This document shows positions 41,687-56,355 of a DNA stretch of 64,000 bases, one piece after another; the first letter of the stretch is position 1; every line of letters starts with the position of its first letter. The translations under genes and the position numbers were made by a program. Below the pieces are notes generated by a model that made no database searches, was not told the DNA's origin, and saw only the letters and a list, made by a program, of their open reading frames with translations. Source of the DNA: Batillaria attramentaria (taxonomy: Eukaryota; Mollusca; Gastropoda; Batillariidae); contig JACVVK020000326.1 of NCBI GenBank assembly GCA_018292915.2, forward strand, positions 114,501 to 178,500, read 5' to 3'.

Positions 41687-44600
41687 TCAGTCGAGCTGAA
41701 GGGAAAGGTCGTAGGCCAGAAGGTCATTACGTCGCTCCTCATCCACCACTGAAAAATAAAGACAGGTTGCCGACTGTGTAAAACTGATCAACCACACAGT
41801 ACATGTACTAGCAGTCGTAACAGACTACACTGTGTCGAGCTTCAAAATCAGTTCAGCAGGGAGAAAGGGACTTCAGAGATCTAAATGTCTTGTGTCCACA
41901 ATAAATATGATTTCAGAGTCACGGAAGATGGGCATGGCAGGAGGCCTGCACAATCAGGCGACCCTGCTGGTGTTTGAACCCAATATAAGGCTCATAATTT
42001 CTTTTAAAACAATACCACTGCTATCACTGCATCATCTGATCTGTTCACTCAGCTGCATTCACCATTTTCTAAAGTCATGCAGTCACTAGGCACGCTGATT
42101 CTATGTCTGGGTGAATTAAGTTAATGTCTTGCTAGAACAAGACACACTTAACCTTTAATCAAGCCTCAAATAAATTAAAAAATAATATCGAGCAAAACTC
42201 AAACTGGGCCAAAGTTTGCTTAGCAAGAGAAACAGTGCCCGCAGTAAGACAGATCTATACTTACTCTCTCTTTCAACATCACAGGCAGGTCCACCGTCCA
42301 CTCCTTTTTCCTGCCATGTCTTGAAACTGACACGCCGGCTATTGTCACAAAACAAACGCCAGTAAAAATTCAAACCAATGCAAAACAGGAGGCAAAAAAA
42401 CAAAACAAAAAACAACAACAAAAAAACAACAACAAAAAAACAGCAACAAACAAACATTCACAACGACAAAATTAGGACAGCCCCCCCCCCCCCAAAAAAA
42501 AAAAAAAAAAAAAAAATCTCAAACAAAAGTCTCCCATTTTTTTCTGAAGAAAAGGGCTGGCCAAAAAGATCCTTATTCTATCGAGCCATTTCAGCTAATA
42601 CACAGCTCAAAAACAGTAGGTAAACACTCAAAAAAAGATTAGGCTAGATTTTTTTTGAGCCAATTAAAGGAACCCTCTCCCTTTGTGACATGTAGTCACC
42701 CAGGCACGTGGGATTTCATATGCTATACAGTATGCCACTCACTTGAGTCCTGCCCTGAAGATGACACAGGAACCTTGCTTGCGTCTCTGGTACTCTGTTT
42801 CCAACTTTTTCGCCTCTTCTTCCGTGTACAGTCTCCAATGCCCCTTGCTGTCCTTCCATTTCCACATGGGGATTGTCTTTTCAGACTCTGGGAAAACAAT
42901 TTTCGTTTAAGAATACAATGTACATGCAGATGTTGGTACCTCCACACCCAGAAACATGCTTGGTCTTACTGTTAGCGTAACATAGGGAAAAATTTGGATT
43001 TTTCTCTGAGTTTTGCAGTAGTATGATGCTTTAACAGCTAGGTCACAGCGGCTATGAAAATAACAACTGCTTTTAACATAATGCAATTTCAGACCACTAC
43101 AAATCCCAACGAATAGTGGCAACTGATATTTCTAAAACAAACACTATCAGCAGTCAACAACATGTTTTGTACACAAACAAAAATCATCCAAAAGAAACAA
43201 ACAAACAAAAAATACAGGCATTTGCAGTGATACCTGGGTCTTGTGATTCATCCTTGTCCTGCTCCACGTCGCCATGAGCTGGCTGTCCCATGCGTGGAAA
43301 CTCCGGCATGCTAAACAGACAGACGTCACTAATTATACTACAAACAACCTCACACTATGCCGGTTGTACCACACTTTGCCTGCTCTCTTACTGCTTCAGT
43401 TCCCGTTATCAGGCTACTGCAGAAGGCCATGTCTCTTACATAGTAGGTTTGATCCTGTTTGGAGGGGCTAAAGCTACCATTTTTATGCTCACAGATCATT
43501 CTGAGCTGTTTTCGTGGTATCTATCATCACACCACTTCGACACCTGGACAGTAACATTCAGTCAGTATAGTTCGCAACCCTGTGCTGTATCAGGCGAACT
43601 ATACCAACGCAGCCACACTCATTTAGTAGAGTACGTTCGCCTGCTTATATCGGTGTAAGGTTAGGTTCAGGTTTAGGGTTAGGTTTAGATTTGGGGTTGA
43701 GGTTACCTTATGGTAATGGTGCAATCGCCGTGCATTTACAGCAGGTGCAAATGACACAAGGGGGCGAACTATACCAACGCAGCGACAGTAACAGGGTCTG
43801 TAATGCTGGCACTGAGTGAACAGAAGCGTACTCGATGATGCGGCGACCACACTCCAGTAGCGTAACAACAGTCGTAGAATTTGAATGTTTGGCCTCTCAC
43901 ACTAAGTGTATACATCACTGTACTGCATTAAGAGCTACACTAATGATCAAGCGTGAGCATAAAGGCACTCTCACGAGCAAGACTGTCCCAAAACGTAAGC
44001 TGGCTTAGCAAAGAGAGAATTAGCCTGTTTATCAGTGGATGTATGTATAGATGTACTCACTAGAACTGCACCTCTCTGCCCTTTGCCTCACTGTAGTTGT
44101 ACTCATGGATCTTGCCATTGGCATCCCAGCGAACCTGTAAACAACAAAACGCATTGTAGCCATCAGGGCCCACATGTAAAACTCACGGTTAATTTAACCC
44201 ATGGCTACGGGCCTAACCCAGACTAGGACAAAAGAAACCCCCAAACAAAATTAAATAAAAAAAGGATGCGAAGAAAGGTAGAAAAAATCCTTCTCTAATG
44301 GCTTAGGCACCATGGTGGAATGGACCCGCTTCCTGGTTAGACAAAAAAAAAACAACAGAAAATTTAACCCTAGAGCTAGTTTAGTTCGAGGTTAGACTCT
44401 AACCCTGGGCTAAAATCCCTAACCTCGACTTTAACATGCGGGCCCAGATGGTGATGATTAATGTGTGTGCACAGTATCTGTCATAATTTGTAACCGTTTC
44501 ACTTTCCATCAACGGGCCTTTCGATGAAAATAGCACAGCAATATAACAAGAGCTGACCAGACTGAAGGGTGGGGTACAATCACTCCGCTGAGTGGAGAGC

Positions 44601-44745
44601 TGGAGTAGAAGTTGCTCCCCCTGCATATAACTGGTATACATTTGCACCCCCTGGTGGGCGAACTATACCAGCTAAGCAATACTGGTACCTAACTTAACAG
44701 GCTAGACACCTATGCAAATTCAAGGACAAGCTCGCTGACATTCTG

Positions 44746-44822
<77 letters not shown>

Positions 44823-47800
44823 TAACATGCATGAAAACATAATCCTGCATGTATGCCTGTTGATAGCCATGTGAATTGCAGTTGTATCGTGTTCCAGCAT
44901 GCGGTATGCATGTCTCTATGTCTGTACGTACATGTATGTATGCATGTAAGTATGTATGTAAGTATGTATGTCTGTTAAAAAAATAAAAATAAAAAAAACT
45001 TAACAGGCTAGACTGCCCATACTGATAGGGGCAGTGGCTCAATTTAATTTTTCCACAGACAGAGCAAGTGCAATAATTTCTTAAACCCACGTACCTTCAC
45101 TTTGCCGTCAGACTCTTTCACACGGATCACAGTGCCAGGACCACCACCATCCTGATCGTTGAACTTCCAGTCTGGCCCTGTATGTTTAAACAAAAAAATT
45201 AGAATGTTAGGCAACCACTACAACTACCCCACAACAGTCAATAAGACAACAGCAAAATACGTAAAATGTGATTTTAAAAGGTTTCATTATGACACAGTCA
45301 CGGTTTCCTTACGAGCACCGTTTCCTCCCTTGCAAAGTCCAAGCATCGATTTCAGTGCCTGTCAACACGGAAAAAACTCACCCTTAACGACTCTGACGCC
45401 AAAGTCCAGGCTGTCCCTGTCTGTGGGCAGGAGTCTGGGGTCATGGTCCGTAACCTCCAGATCAAACCTGTCATCTTCATTGAAGCGGTACGCATTGTAG
45501 GTCCCGTTGTCCCATTTCACATAAATCCAGTCTGGACAAAAACAACGTGAAGAAAAAAAAAAATTAATCAATGAGACTCTAGTCTCATACATGTATCCAT
45601 ATGTTCATATCTACACACATTTGCATGTAAGACACAGTAACAAACAAACAAACAAACAAACAAACAAACAAACCAACCAGAACTGTCAAGTGACAGTCCA
45701 CTAGCTCCAAGTGTCTAGACATGGATGCACAGTTGCATGCTTATGCATACAAATGTCTAAAAACAACAAACAAACAAAACCCCCAAACAACAACAAAACC
45801 CACAGTGTCACAAATAAACAAACTCAAAGCCACTGCACAATACTTACTGAATTTTCTTATTAATTACTCTTGTGGAAAAGCAGTATGTATACTTCAATAA
45901 GACTTTCAAGATAATGCAGCCCATACAGCAAAAAACAACAACAACAACAACAACAACAAAAACAACAACAACAACAAAAATAACCCTTGTTTTGATTTAA
46001 ATGCAAATTTCACTTGCAAGTTACTCACTGTCGTTTTTGCTGTGATGGATGACAGTGCCTGGTCCGTCCGTGTCTTGATTTTTCCATTTCCAGTGTGGTC
46101 CTCTCCTCACACGGGTTCCCAATGGTGGCAGCACATTGTTCTTGACCTTCTCTGCAGGACACATCACAAACATGGAGTTTGATCTAACTGAAGGAATACA
46201 AAATCTTGAGACTTTTTTCAGTGTTCCCGATTAAGCACACTTAAGTTGACACACAAACTTGAGAACAGCACATCACAGGGGACGCACATTTTTGGTCCCT
46301 CATAATGCACCATTTGGTAAGCATGCGGGTTCTTCACGATTCGTTATGGCTGATACGCTACTATTCACATACATCTCTCCTACTGGAATGCTTTTGTAAC
46401 CACCACCAACAAATGGGTTTGACTTTCAGACTTCTTATACCAAAAGAATGGTAATGGTAATGGTAGACTTCTCCTCGGCGCACATGTCCATCTCTGCTGA
46501 AATGCTCACGGCGCCGCAGGGCTGGAGGACGAAGCAGTGAAAGCCTGCTGCCGTTAAGCGCTACTTTGTGTGCAAACCTCCACCCTGCTATTCACTTTGG
46601 TGCGTGTGTACACGAAGGCGAGACAGGCACCGCAGACGAGTCTGCACATGGATTTGACTCGATATGGAAAGGAAAAATCCCACCATATTCCTGCCCGCCG
46701 GGGACTCGAACCCGGCAGCTCAGGATCCGAAGTCGGATGCCTTAACCACTAGACCAAAGACCATGGACCCTCAAAATTTACTCAAGGACCCTCAAAAATA
46801 TGGAGAGAGGGTCCCAATTAGGACTCTTGTATTATTTTTTGAATCACAGGGAACACTGTTGTTTCTCTCAAATTAGATTATTTTGCCATTATTATTTTGT
46901 TTGTCTATCTTCTCTAGTGTTACAAACATCGAGCGTCAACTTGGATCTGGCCCGAGCTAGTTCACACACCAATCCCTTGAACTTGACAAAGGAAATTGTC
47001 TCGGGACTACTGTTTGGCAGAGTTTGGCAGAGTGTGGGCTAATATGTTCTTCATCCACTCTTGCTTGTCACATACATGTATGTGTCAAGACAGAACTGAC
47101 CTTCATCCTCAAACACATTGCCGAAATCATCAGCCTCTGGTTCCTCTTCCTCTGCAGGCTCCTTCTGTAGTCGCTTCACCTCCTCCACAATAAGCTCCTG
47201 TACACATCAAATGACACAACTTTGTACACACAACACACATGCACATAAAACACACTCACACATCACACACAAGTTCCAGCATGCGCTCATCAGTGCTGTA
47301 GTCGTCTTTATGCTTCTTCACCATTCTGTACACACGCCCAATAGTTTGCTGAAGTGTAAAACATTTTTTAAAATGTCTTAGACATGGACAAATGTAGGAG
47401 AAAAAAGAAATTCTGCCTTTACACATAAAAAACTTTCTTACAACAAAACAAATTCTGCCTTTACACATCAAAACTTTCTTACAGTATGCCAAACATAATG
47501 TTCCACGCAGTTCAACTAGGCTTCTGTAAGCTTGGAAGATGTTGCTCCTGCAAATCATGATGTACTCAGGCACACGCACAATTAATTCAGGGCTTAAAAT
47601 GGCCCCTGACCCAAAAGGAGGACAAGTATGTAGAAGCATTTACTGATTTAGTGACGAAACTGGCAAAGCTGCAAGTCTTGGAGTAAGTTAAACTTGTACT
47701 GATTAATAAGCTGATTTAGTCAATGAAGGGGTTGTTTCTGAGGATGGTCGCTCAAAGTCACCTACTGCCTATTTGCCACCTGTTTAATTTCCTATTATTT

Positions 47801-50800
47801 TGCAAAGCAGACTGTGACGCTAGGGGTGTGCAGGGGCATGCTCCCCTGAATTTTCTTCTTAATTACGGGTGGGTGGGTGTTTGGGAGTTTTTTCTTTTTT
47901 GTCTTTTTTGGGGGGAGAGGGGGGGGGGGCGATGGGGGGAGGGGTGGGGGAGGGTTTTTTTCTCACTACTATGGGTGATATCAAAGATAGATTTTTAATT
48001 ACACCAAAATCTGTGTAAATTGGTGCACTCTGATGTGATTTTAAGTATTTCAGAGGAGGTTACACTTTTTTGAGAGGAAAAGGTTTAGCATTAGACTAAA
48101 ACCTGTGCAGTGTGGTGTGTTTTGGCACGAATTTACCGGTAAGTGCTTCAGAGGAGGAAAACACGTACACTCTTTGAGAGGAGGAACATTTTTGGCCAAA
48201 GATGGAAATCCGCAAAAAGGTGAAAGACTTTAAGCCTGAATTAATTTTTTTTTTTTTAAGCAGCAAACTCGAGTATATTCAAAGTGCAAGCCAAATTTAA
48301 CTCCACGCAGACAATGAAATAATTATTATTATTATTATTTTTTAGTTAGGCCACCAATGCACAACCTGAAACTTACTAGGTAGGAATTGAGGTAAGGAGG
48401 AGAGGAGGGGAGCCAGTAATAATAATAATGATAATGAATACAGTTTATATAACGCCTATCTGTTTTCTACAAAACACCCTTTGCGCTCACGCACGCACAC
48501 GCACACACACACACACTGAGTGCTGATGAAACAGTGGTCGGATTACAGCTCGAAAGCTTGCCTAAAGAGGTAGATCCTTAAATGGGCTTTGAATTGAGTC
48601 AGCATGGGAAGATCCCTAATGGTGGAAGGTAAAGCGTTCCAGACAGAGGGGGCAGCGTAAGAAAATGAATGATCACCAGCTGACTTCAGTATGTCTCATC
48701 AAGGTGACGATAAACATCAGTGCCGATGAAGCTTACCTTTTCTCCCGTGGCCATGTTGACTGATATGGCAGCAACAAGTTCCAGCATGCGCTCATCAGTG
48801 CTGTAGTCGTCTTTATGGTTCTTCACCATTTTGTACACACGCCCAATAGTTTGCTGAAGTGCAAAACATGAAAAAAAAATGTCTCAGACATGGACAAATG
48901 TGTTATTTACCACAGTCAACTGAACCACAAATGTTTTGAGTCATATAACCCATGGCAACTGGATAACGTACGTAACAGGTAATACAGATAATAGCGTCAA
49001 AGTAGGTATCATTGAAGCCTGTGCCCACAAGATTTTGCAAGTAACCATGTTGGCAAGTATGTATGTATGTATGTGTGTATGTATGTATGTATGTATGTAC
49101 ATGTATGTATGTATGTATGTATGTATGTATGTACAATGTATGTATGTAAAAAGCTGTAACCCCCCGCCAAAAAAAAAAGAAAAAAAAAAAAAAAAGAGTC
49201 TGCTTGCTGTTATAAGTGCAATATTTGTGAATATAATTTAGGAATCATCACCAATTCGAGGCCATTCTGACAGTACATGGTAGTCAAATACCGGCACATG
49301 ACTTTGCATTTAACTTGGCTGTGTGGCAAAGGGCTAACAAAAAAAAAAAAAAAAGAAAAAAAAAAAAGAAGAAGAAGAAAAAAGATCTAAAAAAAAGAAA
49401 ACAAGCCTTGTAAAGCAGTTGTGTCTTGCTAGGTAAAATGGCTCACCTGCACTTTGTAGTAGCGACAGAGACGTGTGATGTCGGACTTTTGCACTAGCTC
49501 TCCTCCACTAAGGTTGGCAAGGGACTCCATGAACTTCTGCACAATTAATAGCACATTATTATGTACCAAACTCCCATTTGCATACACGAATCAAACTGCA
49601 AGCAGCCATGTTATCATCTGAAGTGGTAAAAGCAGAACATCAGAGTGTTTTTGTTTTTTTTAAACGTCTCTCGACTTCTGATCTTCCATGCAAATAAAAA
49701 AAATCTAACCTTGTCAGGTGCTTTGCCCATAGGAATCCAAAAGATCGGCTTGGGTGTTGATTTGTGTTTTTTTGAGGAAAGTTCAGACATCAGCTGAACC
49801 AGTGAAAATTTCACCTGTTAGATAAAGGACAGCATCACAAAACTGAGCACACAACAATGAGAAACCAGAAATTCAGTCTGATCTGCACATGCGCAGAAAG
49901 CAACACTCTACAACTGTCTGTAGTGAACAAGTGTGACTGAAGCAAATGTTGCATAATACTGAAAAATCTTTGATTTACTGCAGTACGGTAAATGGCTTAA
50001 GTGCCTTGCTAAAGTGACATACTGCGTAGTATTCAAAAATGAGTTCTTTCATTTGGCTTCTTCACAAAATTTCCATAGATTCTTATTTTCTGTTTCTTTT
50101 TTTCACATTGTTAGTGACATGTTCCCCCTTTCCTTTCTTCACCAACCAGCTAGGATAACATACCACACACCTTCGATAAAAGCATCTGGTAGGATATGCC
50201 GATGCAACAGAGATTTAGATACAAGCTTCATAAATGATGTCATTCACTAGGAAAGATCCCAAAGGCAAATGTGCACCAAATGATGAAGAATGGTGGTGAG
50301 CATGCAAGTCCTTCAAGCAATTACCTGGTTCATGTTGCTCTGAACGTCTGATCCGGTTTCCACCGTCTCATCAGTGGGACGACCGTCAGTGATGAAAATG
50401 ATGCGAGGGCGTACTTTGTACACACCAGAAATATTCACGATACCACCTGAAAACAGAGACAATGTTTATTTAGTATTTTATTATTTTAAAAAAAGCTCCA
50501 CGTCAGTTTTTCATTCAATTCACACACCGGGGAAGCATAAACATACGTAAACAAACACAAACATATTTAACACACATCAACATAAACATTCATAACCCAA
50601 AACAAACATGTATAAACATGCATAAACATACATAAACATACCTCTGCCTTTGTTAGCAGCAAGACAGACCAGCAGAGCCTCCATGAAGGGTGACCGACCT
50701 CCACTGTCGTCAATAGATTCTGCGGGACAAATACAACGTCTGATAATGACAAAAGGCTGAACAAAAATCATACAGCATATTCTTTGAACTGAACTTCAAC

Positions 50801-53284
50801 TCAGACACCTTCCCTAGAAAAACAAAACAAAACAAAACAAAACAAAACAAAACAAAACAAAAAATGCTAGGTTTTCCTGTGATAATGTCAAACATAGGTA
50901 GCTGGCTAAACAGGTTTGCCTGGGGATGATGAATTACAAGAAAGATACCTACCTATAGCATCACGGACAAGGGTAAGATCATTGGTCAGATGCTGCACCA
51001 CTCTGGCTCTCCCTCCCATTGTAACCACAGCGATGTTCTCCTCCAGGTCCATCTCATCCATCAGATCTTCAATACCTGCACAAAAACGCGGGCGATGTGC
51101 CGTCAAATCTGCTACACCCATCAGCAACACAAACACGGGCCACAATTTGTTAACTTCGGGCATACACACAGGTACACATGTTCATACACAAAAACAAACA
51201 GAACTACATATACAGCAAGAAAGTAGAATGCTGGCTCCGCATGTAGAAGTCAAGGTTAGGGATTTTAGTCCCGGGTTAGAGTCTAGCCTCGAACTAAACT
51301 AGCTCTAGGGTTAAATTTTCTGTTGTTTTTTTTTGTTTTAAATCAGGAAGCGGGTCCATTCCAGCAAGATGTCTAAGCCGTTATAGAAGGATTTATTTCT
51401 TCCTTTCTTCGCCTCCTTTTTTATATAATTTTGTTTCTTGGTTTCTTTCGTCCTAGTCTGGGTTAGGCCCGTAGCCGTGGGTTAAATTAACCTCAACTTT
51501 TACATTCGGGCCCTGTTCAGAATGAATTGCACTGGACAGTCCCCAAAGGAGAAACTGTATTTGTATTTATTAAAGTCCCATTACTGTGGTAAGGAAAATT
51601 TGGGCTGCTCCCCCCTGAGGGAGTGCGTCGCCATATTACACAGACGTACATAGTGTGTGTGTGTTTTCCATTCCGCTACCTTCCCACATGGAATGGTATC
51701 TTAAACATGCACACTACATATTCCTTCAAAATGTCACCCATGGCTTGACAATTAATGATTACATGTCATTAGCAACCCCACCTAGTAACAGACTGCAAAC
51801 CAACACAAGCACTGGCTATCCTGATGAACCACAGTGACACTATTCTAAACATGCTAACCATCAACAAAACTGAGGGCTGTTTCCTTGACATCGTCCAGAT
51901 ATCCTTCCTGCACGATGCTCTCGGACACATCAAGGCACAGTATGGTGTCCAGGCACTTGGCACGCGGAGCAGCAACCTCTTCTGCAAAACAGACACACAC
52001 TATGACAATGGAATACTGGTTGGCTGGTTGAGGGTGTAACACCTTTTCCCATCACACATGGGTGATATATAAGGCAGGGCAACAAGGAAATTGCCAGCAC
52101 AAATATTTGGCCCCAGCAGGGATCTGAACTTATGACCCGAGCAATGAAAGTCCAACGCTGTACCAAGCTGGCTATCCTGGCTCCCCTACATACAGTGTAT
52201 GTGCAAGCTTATTTTTAAACAAGATCCACTAACAACAATTAATAAATAAATAAATAAATAAATAAATAAATAGGTGGTCTAGTGGTTAAGAGACTTGTCA
52301 CCAATGCGAGAGGTCAGAGGTTCGAGTCCCACTCGGGGCAAAGAATTTTTCCCTCTCATATGTGGCACCGTTCATTGGGGCTGATCGTCGGGGGTTCTTT
52401 CCGGGTACTCCGGCTTCCTCCCCCTCTGCTTTGGAAATGTTCAGCCCACCAAAATTTGAAAAATAAATGCAATTTTACATTCCGAAATTTAAATAGCTGA
52501 GCTGACCCTTCGCACCCCATGACTGTAATGTGTTTATGTCCGGTGTGTGAGAGAATGCATGTGATTCACGTGAGCGTGCGTGTTGGGTTCAGTTCGCGGC
52601 GCTTTGAGCCGATTCATGAAATCGGGTAAAGAGCCTATACAATATTCATTATTATTATTACTATTAAAAGGACACAAGGAGGAAGAAACTAGCAGAATCC
52701 AACAAGACAATGAAGGCTTTCAATTTCCAGCTACACCCAAAACAAAACACCGAGTAAGAACCAAAAGTCAAAACCAGTACATGTGGGGGGTGGGTGGAGG
52801 TTTGGGGGTTTAACGTCCTTTTCCACCGCATAGGGTGATAACAAAGAAGCGGCAACGATGAAAAAACCAGTACATGTACTGACCTTCTTGCAATGCATAA
52901 CTGACTGACTCCGTCAGTCTCTGGGCAAGATCAGACTGACCTCGCAGGCTGCCACGGATACTGATCCAGTCTAGGAACTGCTCAGCCCGTGTCACTGAAA
53001 GTAGTGAAAAAGTACAAATCAAAAACCAGCCATGCCCCCCCCCCCCCCCCCCAAAAAAAAAAAAAAAAAAAAATTGTCTTGATTCAGAACTACTGTAATT
53101 ATTGATAAAAATTTCAATAGATTTCTACAATTTTTGCTTTATCAGTGCATGCACTTCTAGTCACAGAGCTATGTGCTGGATAACTCTACAGCTCTTAATT
53201 AAATTAAAAAAGAACAGAGAGAGATGATGATGATGATGATTGGGCATTTAGGCATTGCTGCCTACCTTACAGGCTGTCATGAAC

Positions 53285-53322
<38 letters not shown>

Positions 53323-53610
53323 ACAACATACTGTCTCCAGCTGCATCTTCTGAGGTTGTGCCTTTCTTTGGTGAAGACTGGGAAGTTTTCTCTCTGAAAA
53401 AAAAAAAGTTCAAGACATCAGACAAGAACACACAAAAAGGCCAAATGAGCATCAGTAAATACTAATAGCAAATATTTCAACTGGTGATGAGAGCTCATGA
53501 AGATCACACAACACCATAAGAGTTACTACAACTTCAAAAACAAAAGCATGCATTTTTCAAAAGGTGCAGCATCATACAAGGCCTCCAATGCACCAGCTTC
53601 TATGTGCACG

Positions 53611-53643
<33 letters not shown>

Positions 53644-56295
53644 GGCCAGCAAGATGATGTGGCAACAGTTATTGGTTGAGGACAGCGAAGAGGTGGGTTT
53701 TCAGATTTTGCTTGAAGGATGGGTTTGTGTCTGCATATCTGATTGATGCTGGGAGATCATTCCAACAAGTCGAACCCTGGTATTAAAAAAAAAACGATTA
53801 CGTGTAACACCTCTGTATATATATAAAACTGAACTATGTGGTGCAAACCTGTCCTTACCTGCTGTTATTATCCCCAGAACTGCTGGATGAGTCCGACCCA
53901 GGAGGTGATCTTCGGCCGTTTTTCTTTCTTTCCCCACTGTCAGTTTTGCCTAGTTTCCTCCTGCGAACACACGTATGTGTAAATAAATAAAATGGCTGAA
54001 CAGACAGTGCAAGAGCACGGTAACAGATACCTGCTTCCTCTCTGGCAGCTGTCGAGGTATAGTGGTTTGGTTCACTGCTCTTGTGTGAGTTTGAGCGAAA
54101 CATTGTGCTTACCCGGTACTCCCAAACGTGCCTGTTTTCTCTGGCTGTGTGAACTGGGTCTGTTTCTGTAGCTTGTCTGACTGAATTGAATGGTTTTCAG
54201 GTGGACTGTTCAGTTAGGGTAGCAGTCACCCCCCAAAAAAACAACAACAACAACAACAACAACAACACCCACACACACTGATAACCTGCCCCCCATTACA
54301 TTCCAATCACATCTTGTGGCGTGGGACATTAAACCCAACTAACCAAGCAACCCCATTCCCCTTCGACAAACTCTGACTCAAGGAGGTTCATGCAGCAACT
54401 GCTCTCAGTCCAGCCCAAGAAAAAGTTGGAAGAAACCTGACACCTGAAAACCATTCAATTCAGGCGACTAACGAACAAAAGTGAAGCTGAATTGCCTGCA
54501 AATTAAACACAAAAAGGGGTACCTGGCACCATTCTGGCTCGCTGGAGAATCCTGTTCCTGCTTGGGACCATCACCACTTGCTGCTGCATCTGCGTAAGTC
54601 TTCGGTAATGTGAATGATCCATACGAATCCGCTGCACTTGTTGGTTCTGGAAACATGCTCTCTGGGAGACGGAGACTCTCCGACTGGTTGGTCAACAGCT
54701 CCTGAATACATAAGATGAAGGAATTTTGTAAAGATATATATATATATACATGTACTATTACATATAATATCTGGGAGAGAAAGGCTGCTGACTTCTTTAC
54801 AATCAGAGTAGCAAAACACTAAAGTCTTGGTGGTGTGTGTGCGTGTGTGTGTGTGTGTGTGTGGGGGGGGGGGGGGGAATAGAGAAGTTGATTTGCCGCA
54901 AATCGCTACAACCTACTAGTTTTTTCACTGTATGCTAATTTTTGTGCAGTGGTCAGGCCTTCATATCTGCATCAGACATTGATTCATGTTTGAAATGTCC
55001 GATAGCTTTTTTTACCCAGGTAAACGTATGTCCCCTATCATTTCTACACCACAATGGGCATGGTAAATGTCTTATACATGTACTTTTGCAGTCAGCCAGG
55101 ACATATGTCATATTATAGTGTTTTTTTTTTTTAAAACTACTTTATTATCCCTTTTCCGGAAATTCGGGCTGCTTCGCTCGGAAGACCAATACCTATTTTT
55201 TTTTGTTTTTTTTTTTTTGTTTTCAATTTTGTTGGAGGAAGAAAGCTGGATAACCTGGAGAGAAACCCCCCAATGAGCAGGCTGGTTAAAGCCAGGAAAA
55301 CCAATATCACATACGATGTCACAAGCTCGACCTGGGCTCGCACCTACGGTTCACTGCGACAGTGGTGACAGCAGTTCAGTAGCGCAAAGAGTAAGTCTGG
55401 TGTGCAACCCATTAGACCACCGTTCATCCTGTTCCCATGGATATGAAGCCCAACGCTCAATCTTAAGAGCCCAACATGTGCACATGCATGCATGTGTGAT
55501 CACACAAACAAGAGAAGGAACCACTCACTCCTCAGTATTTTACACAAGTTCACAACAACAACACCAAAAATCTGCACCTCTTGTTTCGTCCCTTTCGTTG
55601 TGAAGGCTTCAGCATCAGACAACGCCTTGGTGAAACTTCTGTGAGCGGACTGCCCACCCACAGCCCCCAGTTCATCCGGAGGGGTCGAGAGTCCCTCCCT
55701 GACCGTCCCCACAGTGAGCGACTGTGGCACTCCTTGGACCTTCAGCTGTTGGAGCTCCTGGCGCAGTTTGTTAAGCTCAATAAGAGACGCCTGATACTTC
55801 GACTCGTCCTTTACTTGCTGTTGAACTACCTGCAACATGCCATGATGATTCAATGAAACTTTAATTTCAAATGGATGAGGTGTTGACATAGCTGCAGATG
55901 CTGCCATTTTGCATACCTGTCATTGCTAACACCATAAAATTTTTTTTTTAAATACAAAGCGAGACTAAGCAATTAAAATGACATTATATATGCAGCCAAC
56001 ACTGAAACAAGAAACGTAATACAACTGGGACAAATGTTACGAAACCATGAAACTGCATGTACCAAATAATATTATATGCGTGCCCAGAGTACATGTATAT
56101 GGATTTTCATGCACACCGAAAACACTATTTTAATGCCCATGACCCACCTCAGCATGGAGATATCACCATTTCTCCATGCACATCCAATAACACCACTACT
56201 GACCCGTAACATGAACAAAATATGGAGTGGGAGGTTAACAGCTGTCATGACACATGTATATATAGAGAATATGGACTGGATTGTAGTCTGCACAA

Positions 56296-56355
<60 letters not shown>

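Larger units (their letters stand above)
44061..46151 (-). other. Two MIB/HERC2 domains
   Basis: Domain 1 (46029-46151 and 45382-45531): GTRVRRGPHWKWKNQDTDGP, GTVIHH, then WIYVKWDNGTYNAYRFNEDD and FDLEV. Domain 2 (45382-45531, 45095-45177, 44061-44134): FGVRVVKGPDWKFNDQDGGG, PGTVI, then VRWDANGKIHEYNYS. Both hold the G.RV.RGPDW.W..QDGG.G..GTV and V.WD.G....YR consensus. Each domain is split by an intron at the same place, before the V.WD strand, which indicates tandem duplication. Confidence 0.9.
49447..51981 (-). other. von Willebrand factor A domain
   Basis: Seven exons from 51859-51981 to 48737-48853, with the core in the first five. LDTILCLDVSES has the DxSxS MIDAS motif; NIAVVTMGGRARVVQHLT is the next strand; SGGRSPFMEALLVCLAA replaces the usual GGTP(M)xxAL, with Ser where the MIDAS Thr is expected; VRPRIIFITDGRPTDE gives the TDG MIDAS Asp. 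The later exons (IFWIPMGKAPDK; MESLANLSGGELV) complete the fold. No signal peptide is visible, so an intracellular vWA is likely. Confidence 0.88.
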
